Shown here one piece after another: positions 6,821 to 13,003 of a stretch of 13,003 nt of DNA. The notes under the pieces were generated by a model. It saw nothing but the letters and a program-made list of their open reading frames with translations. It had not been told where the DNA came from and did no database searches. The stretch is from Bacteroidales bacterium UBA5548 (GTDB lineage Bacteria; Bacteroidota; Bacteroidia; Bacteroidales; UBA932). The position numbers were made by a program, and so were the translations under genes. The stretch covers positions 426 through 13,428 of the forward strand of contig DINE01000032.1 in NCBI GenBank assembly GCA_002425935.1, written 5' to 3'. Numbering within the stretch: position 1 is the first letter of the stretch; each line of letters begins with the position of its first letter.

Positions 6821-8590
6821 ATGAGATACTTAAAAAGGATACTGTTCATAACCGCTTTGATGCTGTCGGCCGGATTCAGGCTCCAGGCCCAGACAACGGT
6901 TACTGTTGATGTTCCCCGTGTTGTGGAGGCAGACGAAACATTCAGGCTTGTGTTTAATGTTAATGCACAGCCCGAATCGTTTAACCCGCCTGCTATTTCG
7001 GGATTTGATGTGCTTGCGGGGCCTTCGTCCTCTACAATGAGCAGCACTCAGATTGTAAACGGCAAGAGGACCGAGAGTTTTCAGGTTAGTTACACCTATA
7101 TACTTCAGGCAAAGAGCACCGGAAAGTTCACAATTCCACCAGCATCGGTAGTTGTGGGAGGCAAAAGCTACTCTTCACAGCCTGTTGCCGTAGAGGTTGT
7201 AAAGGGTGACGCTGCTGCCAAAAAGGACGATGGCAAATCTTCGCCTTCAATCTCCAATGACGATGTCTTTCTCAGAGTCTCGCTCTCAAAGAGCAGAGTG
7301 GTTAAGGGCGAGCAGCTTGTTGCCACAATAAAACTCTATACCCGTGTTCCGATTGCGGGTTTCGAAGATGTCAAGTTTCCCTCTTTTAACGGTTTCTGGA
7401 GTCAGGAGATTGAGACTCCCCAGAGTATCGAATTTGTAAGGGAGAGTATAGACGGTAAAATTTACAACGCAGCACTTTTGAGGAGGTATATGCTTATGCC
7501 TCAGCAGAGCGGAACACTTCCGATTGAGACAGCTGAGCTTATTTGTCAGGTTCAGGTGAGATCAACCGCGGCTGCTGCTCCAAGAAGCATTTTTGACGAT
7601 TTCTTTGATTCATACCAGACTGTCAGAAAGCGTGTTACTGCGCCTACGGTACGGGTAGTGGTCGATCCGCTGCCTGCAGGTGCTCCTGCTTCGTTTACTG
7701 GGGCTGTAGGTAATTTCAATATGAACGCTAAGCTTTCTCGTGACAGCGTAAATGCCAATGAGGCCTTTTCGCTTATCATTAATATTACCGGAACCGGAAA
7801 CATTAACCTGATTGAGGCTCCTAAGATTGAGTTTCCTGCAAGTTTCGAGGTGTATGATGTTAAAATTTCGGGGAATAAGCAGTTTGAGTATCCGGTTATC
7901 GCACGTGGCCCGGGTGAATACACAATTCCGGGGTTTGAGTTTTCGTATTATGATATTGCCAACAGAAGGTATGTAACCCAAAAGTCGGGTGACTTTAATA
8001 TTAAGGTTGGTCGTGATGCCGGCGGTACTGCCTCTTCGGGTGTTGTGCAGACCGGGGTAAACAGGCAGGCTGTAAGAAGCATTGCCGACGATATACGCTT
8101 TATCTATACAAAGGCACCGGGGCTAAAGAGGGGTAATCTCTTCCTGTTTGGTTCTGCCGGCTACTTTATAATGCTGGCAATGATTATCGCGCTCTTCTTT
8201 GTTGCAGAGAAGATTCTTTCAAAGAGGGTAGAGCGCAACAGAGACGTTGCGGGAGTGAAGAACCGCAGGGCTAACAAGGTTGCAAGAGCCAGATTGAAAA
8301 ATGCCGAGTCGCTTCTTAAACAGGGCCTCTACACTGCGTTTTACGAAGAGCTTCACAGGGCTATTCTGGGGTACACCTCCGATAAACTCAACCTTTCGCT
8401 TGCCGATATGTCAAGAGATAAGATTAAGGCCCATCTTGAGAGTAAAAAGGTTCAGGAGAGCCGCATTACAGAGCTCTTATCGATAATTGAGCAGTGCGAA
8501 TATGCCCGATATGCACCTGACCCGGGAGGTACCGGAATGGAGGAGAACTACCAAAGGGCAATAAGACTTATTTCAGAGATGGAGGTTTAG
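6821..8590 (+). CDS. batD: BatD, large beta-domain membrane protein
   Basis: BatD is the large envelope component of the Bat system. The 589-residue protein starts with a signal peptide (1 to about 24, ending RLQAQ). Several beta-sandwich-like segments follow at roughly 25-128, 147-283 and 295-397. A membrane helix lies at about 440-464, followed by a basic alpha-helical tail (SKRVERNRD onward, 467-589). Positive charges after the helix place the tail in the cytosol and the beta domains in the periplasm. The tail contains FYEELHRAILGYT (507-519) and CEYARYA (559-565), which match the plan of the BatX tail. Length and architecture agree with BatD-type oxygen-tolerance family proteins. It lies 13 bp after batC and 2 bp before batE. 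Whether it binds the VWA domains or another client cannot be read from sequence. Confidence 0.93.
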   Translation: MRYLKRILFITALMLSAGFRLQAQTTVTVDVPRVVEADETFRLVFNVNAQPESFNPPAISGFDVLAGPSSSTMSSTQIVNGKRTESFQVSYTYILQAKSTGKFTIPPASVVVGGKSYSSQPVAVEVVKGDAAAKKDDGKSSPSISNDDVFLRVSLSKSRVVKGEQLVATIKLYTRVPIAGFEDVKFPSFNGFWSQEIETPQSIEFVRESIDGKIYNAALLRRYMLMPQQSGTLPIETAELICQVQVRSTAAAAPRSIFDDFFDSYQTVRKRVTAPTVRVVVDPLPAGAPASFTGAVGNFNMNAKLSRDSVNANEAFSLIINITGTGNINLIEAPKIEFPASFEVYDVKISGNKQFEYPVIARGPGEYTIPGFEFSYYDIANRRYVTQKSGDFNIKVGRDAGGTASSGVVQTGVNRQAVRSIADDIRFIYTKAPGLKRGNLFLFGSAGYFIMLAMIIALFFVAEKILSKRVERNRDVAGVKNRRANKVARARLKNAESLLKQGLYTAFYEELHRAILGYTSDKLNLSLADMSRDKIKAHLESKKVQESRITELLSIIEQCEYARYAPDPGGTGMEENYQRAIRLISEMEV

Positions 8591-8592
8591 TT

Positions 8593-9426
8593 ATGAAAAA
8601 GATATATACTCTATTTGTAATCATTATATTATCTGCCGTGTCACTCTTTGCTCAGGCGGAGTCGCAGCAGACTGAACAGAGCTCAGTTCAGACTCGGGAG
8701 AGTGAAGATGCCGCCTCAATTGCAGGCATGCCATCACAGGAACTTTGGGATTTGGGCAACGAGAGTTTTACACAGGGCAAATATGAGAGTTCGCTCAACT
8801 ATTACACCGAGATCGAAAAACGCGGTTACGCTTCGTGGCCCCTCTTCTATAACATTGCAAACAGCCACTTTAAACTTGGCAACAGAGGTAAGTCTATACT
8901 CTATTACGAGAGGGCTCTTCGTCTGAACCCATCGGAGGGTGACATTCAAAATAACCTCAGGCACGCTAAGCAGTTTACGGTTGACAAGATTGAGGAGTTG
9001 CCCGAATTTATCCTAAAGACGTGGATAAGAGATATTAACTACAAACTCTCTTCCGATACCTGGGTAACAATTTCGCTTGTGTTGTTTGTTCTTGTAGCGC
9101 TTTTGCTGCTAAACTTCAGGTATGGTCCCTCTCCAAGGGCCCGCAAATTGTCGTTTTTTGCCTCAATGCTCTCTCTGCTGATTGGCATTGGTGTTACCCT
9201 TTTTGCATGGAACCAGCGTAACGCATATCATAAGGTTGACGAGGCTGTTATAATGATGCCTGTAAGCACTGTAAGAAGTTCGCCCGATATGTCGGGTACC
9301 ACTCTGTTTATTCTGCATGAGGGTACAAAGGCTACTATTATAGAGGGTTTTGGCAAATGGCGCAGAATTGAGCTTGCCGACGGCCGTCAGGGCTGGATAG
9401 CATCTGAAGATATTGAGCTGATTTAA
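8593..9426 (+). CDS. batE: BatE, TPR and SH3-like membrane protein
   Basis: BatE closes the operon. The 277 residues show a signal peptide (1 to about 20, ending SLFA, then QAES) and a Gln/Ser-rich linker. TPR repeats follow at about 50-122, including the YNIANSHFKLGN and YYERALRLNPSEG stretches. Two membrane helices lie at about 156-174 and 187-206, and a C-terminal bacterial SH3-like domain at about 217-274 contains TVRSSPDMSG and GFGKWRRIELADGRQGWIASEDI. With an N-terminus in the periplasm and two helices, the SH3-like domain should also be periplasmic. Bacterial SH3 domains often bind peptidoglycan or peptides, so it could anchor the complex to the wall; this is inference. The start is 2 bp after the batD stop. 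Its last codons and TAA stop form part of the terminator hairpin at 9412-9450. Confidence 0.9.
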   Translation: MKKIYTLFVIIILSAVSLFAQAESQQTEQSSVQTRESEDAASIAGMPSQELWDLGNESFTQGKYESSLNYYTEIEKRGYASWPLFYNIANSHFKLGNRGKSILYYERALRLNPSEGDIQNNLRHAKQFTVDKIEELPEFILKTWIRDINYKLSSDTWVTISLVLFVLVALLLLNFRYGPSPRARKLSFFASMLSLLIGIGVTLFAWNQRNAYHKVDEAVIMMPVSTVRSSPDMSGTTLFILHEGTKATIIEGFGKWRRIELADGRQGWIASEDIELI

Positions 9427-9450
9427 CAATGTTAAACCAGCTCAATTTTT
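9412..9450 (+). terminator. intrinsic terminator of the bat operon, overlapping the batE stop
   Basis: ATTGAGCTG (9412-9420) pairs with CAGCTCAAT (9438-9446). Inside it, TTTAAC (9422-9427) pairs with GTTAAA (9431-9436) around an AAT loop, with one A/C mismatch between the two stems. A T-rich tail (TTTTTCTTCTCTT) follows at once. The stop codon of batE (9424-9426) sits in the inner stem. A second, weaker inverted repeat, ATCCT/AGGAT (9474-9489), with a T-rich tail lies about 30 bp downstream and may act as a backup. Confidence 0.85.
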
Positions 9451-9544
9451 CTTCTCTTATTTATTCGTCTCTTATCCTGTAGTTAGGATTTTCTTGTTTT
9501 ATTTTTCAGAGTTGTATTTACTGCGTTGAATAAGCGTAATACTT

Positions 9545-11146
9545 TTATTTTCTGCGGCGTGAGGCTGGTTGCTCTTTAACCGGCTCCGGTGCTTTGTACA
9601 GATCTTCTCTTGAGAGTAAATTGTCCTGATTTGCAAGATTGTAAAGCACAATTGCCATTACAACTGAGGTGTGCTCCATATATTCAGGAATACTCATATT
9701 GTAGGTGTCTCTTTCGGTATGCCATATCTCCCCGTAGTTGAAGTCGTAGCCTTTAGGGTCGGCGGTTCCGAAGCTGATTGTTGGGACTCCGTTTATTGCA
9801 AAGTAGGCATGGTCCGAACCGCCGGCTGTGGTTGGTTTTGGTCTTGCCTCTCCAACACGCTTGCTAAGTGTGAACGGGAACTCCGGGTTGATTTTGTTCA
9901 GGTGCTCTGTTGCCTTTACAAAATCGTCGTACATTGCGGGCGGCACGGTAAGGCTGTTTGCAATGGTCGGGCCTCCGTCGCGGTTAAAGTAGTTTGACAC
10001 TTTGTCCAGTTTGTCTTTGTTGGTCTCTACCCAGTGTTTAGAGCCCAGCAGACCAAACTCTTCACCTGCCCAAAGACAGAATGCGATTGACCTTCTTGGC
10101 TTTCCGCCCGCCTCCATGATGAGTCGTGCTGCCTCAAGATTCGGAGCAACGCCTGTTCCGCAGTCAACTCCGCCTGTTGCCACATCAAACGCGTCAAGAT
10201 GGCCGCCCGACATAACAAGCTGGTCAGGAAACTCTGTCCCGCGAATAATGCCAATAACATTGTGGTATTTAACCGGGCCGGGCTTAAAGTGATTCCTTAT
10301 ATCAAACTCCAGCTGGAAATATTGTCTCTCTTTAACTTTCTGTTCGATTATTTTGTACTGATGTTCGTTAAGCTTAATATCGGGGCATGTTGGGAGGTTG
10401 TCAAAGTCCATGTAGTTCACGTTCTTGCGATCGTATAGCGCTCTTATGGGTACTGTAGATGACTGAATTATTCCCAGAATTCCCGCCTCTCTCATCTCTT
10501 TGTAAAACAGTGCAGGGGCGTCTCTGTACTTTTTAAGTTCTATTCTTGGGTTGCCCGGATTTGCTCTGTTGATGCGGGTTACAGAGTCGTTGTACCTGCC
10601 AATTTTATCATTCTCTTTAATAATCTGCGACCTGAGTGTATCTGCATACTCAGAGTAGTCTATCGGAAACCCGTCGCTCTCGCCTGAGATAAGAACCCAG
10701 GCCCCCTTGAGTTTACCCTTCATCCTCTCAAAATCGGCACGTGTCTTTGGCTCCATCACTACATGGCCTCTCTGCGCCCCCTTTGTTCCGGATGTATATG
10801 AAGGAGTTGCAAAGTGGAGTACCATTCCGTCTTCGCTCAACATTCTTCCAAACCACGGCCCTCTGTTAAAGCCTACAGGCATCTCACCTACCTCAATCAC
10901 CTGAACCTCAAGACCCCATTTCTCAAAAAGCCCTGCAGCCCAGTATGTGGCATTCTCATATGCATCAGATCCTATAAGCCTGCCTCCGATCCTGTTGGTT
11001 AGCACATCAAGATGGTTCATTGTTCTGTTGTCGGTAGTCCCGATCTCAATAATTTTTTCTGTAACGCTTTTATCCTGAGAAATCAGGGAGAGAGGCAGTG
11101 CCAGCAGAAGTGACAATGCCAGAAGGGTTAGTTTTAAGTTTTTCAT
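9545..11146 (-). CDS. secreted M28-type zinc metallopeptidase
   Basis: The 533-residue protein has a signal peptide (1 to about 23, MKNLKLTLLALSLLLALPLS then LIS), so it acts outside the cytosol. An insertion that could be a PA-type domain spans roughly 120-290, before the catalytic core at about 292-510. The M28 co-catalytic zinc layout is visible: His316 (GGHLDAF), Asp328 (GGVDCGTG), the Glu362-Glu363 pair (WAGEEFGLLGS), Asp390 (NRDGG) and His476 (WHTERDTYN), with His446 in the GGSDHAYF motif. Such enzymes are usually aminopeptidases or carboxypeptidases cutting single residues or dipeptides; the specificity cannot be told here. After the catalytic domain comes a short basic tail (ASRRRK) and no obvious type IX secretion domain. 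It is convergent with the bat operon and divergent from the YfcC-type transporter. Confidence 0.93.
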   Translation of the reverse strand: MKNLKLTLLALSLLLALPLSLISQDKSVTEKIIEIGTTDNRTMNHLDVLTNRIGGRLIGSDAYENATYWAAGLFEKWGLEVQVIEVGEMPVGFNRGPWFGRMLSEDGMVLHFATPSYTSGTKGAQRGHVVMEPKTRADFERMKGKLKGAWVLISGESDGFPIDYSEYADTLRSQIIKENDKIGRYNDSVTRINRANPGNPRIELKKYRDAPALFYKEMREAGILGIIQSSTVPIRALYDRKNVNYMDFDNLPTCPDIKLNEHQYKIIEQKVKERQYFQLEFDIRNHFKPGPVKYHNVIGIIRGTEFPDQLVMSGGHLDAFDVATGGVDCGTGVAPNLEAARLIMEAGGKPRRSIAFCLWAGEEFGLLGSKHWVETNKDKLDKVSNYFNRDGGPTIANSLTVPPAMYDDFVKATEHLNKINPEFPFTLSKRVGEARPKPTTAGGSDHAYFAINGVPTISFGTADPKGYDFNYGEIWHTERDTYNMSIPEYMEHTSVVMAIVLYNLANQDNLLSREDLYKAPEPVKEQPASRRRK

Positions 11147-11164
11147 TTATCATAAGGTTTGTTG

Positions 11165-11172
11165 CAAATTTA
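11165..11172 (-). promoter_or_regulatory. candidate -7 box for the M28 peptidase gene
   Basis: On the minus strand this reads TAAATTTG, matching the Bacteroidota -7 consensus TAnnTTTG. It lies 18 bp before the peptidase start codon, which would leave a leader of only about 12 nt. No -33 element is seen at 19-21 bp. The 81-bp gap between the two divergent genes is very AT-rich, so a chance match is possible. Confidence 0.3.
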
Positions 11173-11212
11173 ATATTATTACTAAATATTTTTAATCTGT
11201 TGCATTTTATTT

Positions 11213-11220
11213 TAATTTTG
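11213..11220 (+). promoter_or_regulatory. candidate -7 box for the YfcC-family gene
   Basis: TAATTTTG matches TAnnTTTG but ends only 7 bp before the ATG at 11228. If it is used, the transcript would start at or very near the start codon and have almost no leader. The nearest upstream TTG (11200-11202) is only 10 bp away, so a regular -33 element is lacking. Confidence 0.25.
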
Positions 11221-11227
11221 GCACCCT

Positions 11228-12799
11228 ATGGAGAAGAAGAAGTTTAAAATACCACACACATTTGTAATTATTTTCGCTCTTATCGTGGTGAGCGCGCTTG
11301 TGACCTTTATAGTTCCGGGCGGAGAGTATAATAAAGAGACTCTTGAGTTCAGCTATACTCAGAGCCAACCTCAGAGCTGGCAGATTCTTACCGCTTTTTA
11401 CAAGGGTTTTACCCGTCAGGCGGGCATTATCGTATTTATTCTGGTGATTGGCGCTGCTTTTTGGGTTGTCAACTCCTGCAAGGCAATTGATGCGGGTATC
11501 TACTCCTTTTTAAGCTTTACCCGCGGCCTTGAGAAGCACAGGTTTTTAAAGGCTGTTGGTATAAATAATGTTGTGATTGTGCTCATTATGCTCATGTTTA
11601 GTATGTTCGGTGCTATATTCGGTATGAGTGAAGAGACTATTGCCTTTACGATTATAATTATTCCGCTTGCTGTCTCTATGGGGTACGACTCCATTACTGG
11701 TCTGGCGATGGTATATGTGGCTGCGCATGTGGGGTTTGCAGGTGCAATTCTGAATCCTTTCACAATTGGTATTGCTCAGGATATCGCCGGTTTGCCAATA
11801 TTTTCGGGTATAGAGTACCGCTTCTTCTGCTGGCTTGTACTTAACGTTATTACAATATCGCTTGTTTTGTGGTATGCGAACAGGGTTAAAAGAGACCCGC
11901 ATAAGTCTCCTCTCTACAACGAGGACTCTTACTGGCGTGAAAAAATTGCGCAACAGGATGGTGAAGAGATTGAGTATCACACCCCTGCAGGTGCATGGTT
12001 CAGCTACTTTGCCACTCTCGCTGTTCTTGTGCTCTTTTCGGTATTTCACTGGCATACAACCATAAAGATTGGTAGTTCTGTTTTTGACCTTCCGTTCCTG
12101 ATACCTGCAGTGACACTTCTTTTCGCACTGGCCGGATTCAAAGCTCTCAGAAAATCTGTCCACTTCTTTGTGCTCTACCTGCTCTTTTTTACAATTATTT
12201 TCCTTGTGATAGGTGTAATGGGCTACGGGTGGTATATCGGCGAAATTTCGGCTCTATTCCTTGCTTTGGGAATACTGAGCGGGATTGCTGCCGGTTACTC
12301 TGCCAACGAGATTGTGGGAAAACTAACCGAGGGGGCAAAGGATATTCTCTCTGCTGCTCTTGTGGTTGGTCTGGCTGCTGGTATTATAGTGATTCTGGAA
12401 GATGGCAAGGTTGTGGATACACTGCTTTACAAGATGTCGGGTGCAATGGCCGATGCCGGAAAGAGTGCTTCTCTTGGAGTTATGTATATGATTCAGACAA
12501 TGATCAATATTGTAATTCCATCTGCAAGTGCCAAAGCGGCAATCACAATGCCAATTATGGCTCCCTTTTCAGATCTGATTGGGGTTTCGAGGCAGGCAAC
12601 CGTTCTTGCCTTTCAGTTTGGTGACGGCTTTACAAATATGATTACCCCCACATCTGGCATTCTGATAGCGGTTCTCACCATTGCCAGAGTCCCTTACGGC
12701 AAATGGTTCAAACTGATTCTCCCTTTTATTCTGCTGCTGATTATTGTTGGATTCCTGTTACTGCTGCCAACCCTCTTCCTTGAACTGAACGGCTTTTAA
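11228..12799 (+). CDS. YfcC/DcuC-superfamily membrane transporter
   Basis: This 523-residue protein is strongly hydrophobic with about 12 or more membrane segments. Family features are clear: an N-terminus of the type KFKIPHTFVIIFALIVVSAL, then IVPGGEY (28-34), FGMSEET (131-137), NPFTIGIAQ (176-184), a second half with IPSASAKAAI (430-439), and FGDGFTNMITPTSG (464-477). The two halves have the paired re-entrant or discontinuous-helix motifs of the ion-transporter superfamily. A hydrophilic loop (about 220-255) separates them. Members are annotated as carriers of C4-dicarboxylates, amino acids or related acids, probably coupled to ions; the substrate cannot be given. The start at 11228 matches the conserved N-terminus. 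Divergent pairing with a secreted peptidase suggests uptake of amino acids or short peptides, by inference only. Confidence 0.9.
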   Translation: MEKKKFKIPHTFVIIFALIVVSALVTFIVPGGEYNKETLEFSYTQSQPQSWQILTAFYKGFTRQAGIIVFILVIGAAFWVVNSCKAIDAGIYSFLSFTRGLEKHRFLKAVGINNVVIVLIMLMFSMFGAIFGMSEETIAFTIIIIPLAVSMGYDSITGLAMVYVAAHVGFAGAILNPFTIGIAQDIAGLPIFSGIEYRFFCWLVLNVITISLVLWYANRVKRDPHKSPLYNEDSYWREKIAQQDGEEIEYHTPAGAWFSYFATLAVLVLFSVFHWHTTIKIGSSVFDLPFLIPAVTLLFALAGFKALRKSVHFFVLYLLFFTIIFLVIGVMGYGWYIGEISALFLALGILSGIAAGYSANEIVGKLTEGAKDILSAALVVGLAAGIIVILEDGKVVDTLLYKMSGAMADAGKSASLGVMYMIQTMINIVIPSASAKAAITMPIMAPFSDLIGVSRQATVLAFQFGDGFTNMITPTSGILIAVLTIARVPYGKWFKLILPFILLLIIVGFLLLLPTLFLELNGF

Positions 12800-12900
12800 C
12801 ATCAGTACTCCCCAACAAAACCAATAACAACATTATAATCGGCATCTTATTGATCAGACCTTAAAAACCTCCTTGTAAAACCCAACCTGATCACAACTTT

Positions 12901-13003
12901 AAGCCTTCGAAAGCAAATCAAGCCATTACGGCATTACAAGCCTTCGAAAGCACTAATAAGATTTGAAATCAAAGACAAGCCTTTAAGATTAAATCAAGCC
13001 TTC
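12901..13003. repeat. degenerate tandem array of 18-20 bp units beginning AAG(CC)
   Basis: Five full units and one cut unit follow each other without gaps, starting at 12901, 12920, 12938, 12958, 12977 and 12996 (lengths 19, 18, 20, 19, 19 and at least 8). Most begin AAGCC and end in AATC or a similar AT-rich tail. Units 1 and 3 share AAGCCTTCGAAAGCA exactly. Most units have an inner inverted repeat: GC-N-TTCGAA-N-GC in units 1 and 3, GCC-ATTAC-GGC in unit 2, GATTT-G-AAATC in unit 4. The unit lengths are not multiples of three and the frames contain stops, so it is not coding. The array continues to the window edge. The 100 bp before it (12800-12900) hold no gene, only a TGATCAG/CTGATCA inverted repeat (12851-12857 and 12887-12893). 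Confidence 0.65.

Noticed and set aside
11546..12163. Minus-strand open frame of about 205 codons opposite the transporter
   Set aside because: The plus-strand frame has clear YfcC-family motifs across the same bases, and the antisense product is basic and unstructured with no domain.
12901..13003. CRISPR array
   Set aside because: The units are 18-20 bp, contiguous and degenerate, with no separation into constant repeats and unique spacers of about 30 bp, and no cas gene is in the window.

Overview
The window looks like chromosomal DNA of a Bacteroidota (probably Bacteroidales) bacterium. The main reason is a complete moxR-DUF58-batX-batA-batB-batC-batD-batE cluster in the order known from Bacteroides-type genomes. 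Supporting signs are TAnnTTTG-like -7 boxes in the intergenic gaps, moderate GC in genes with AT-rich gaps, and signal-peptide proteins typical of this phylum. There is no rRNA, tRNA, CRISPR, transposase or phage gene.

Layout: (1) Positions 1-462 are AT-rich and hold no convincing gene. (2) truA (tRNA pseudouridine synthase) lies on the minus strand at 463-1257 and is divergent from the next block across 61 bp. (3) Eight plus-strand genes (1319-9426) with gaps of 2-22 bp form the aerotolerance-type operon. It encodes a MoxR AAA+ ATPase, a DUF58 protein, a short BatD-like membrane protein (BatX), two membrane-anchored VWA proteins (BatA, BatB), a TPR protein with a polar low-complexity tail (BatC), a large beta-domain membrane protein (BatD) and a TPR plus SH3-like membrane protein (BatE). 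A strong hairpin terminator overlaps the batE stop codon. (4) A secreted M28-type zinc peptidase lies on the minus strand (9545-11146). It is divergent, across 81 bp, from a YfcC/DcuC-family transporter (11228-12799). (5) The last 103 bp (12901-13003) are a degenerate tandem array of 18-20 bp units, most carrying a short inverted repeat; it runs off the window edge.

How the genes fit together: MoxR and DUF58 should be cytosolic. Positive-inside analysis places the VWA domains of BatA and BatB, the beta domains of BatD and the TPRs of BatC on the periplasmic side. The alpha-helical tails of BatX and BatD should face the cytosol. This fits a trans-envelope assembly or quality-control complex driven by a MoxR ATPase; its exact substrate is not established. 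The peptidase and transporter may form an extracytoplasmic peptide-degradation and uptake pair.

The most notable points are the missing signal peptide of BatX (no reading frame upstream can supply one), the terminal repeat array, and the build of the bat operon from pairs of related proteins. I see a known system with some unusual details, not a clearly new one.
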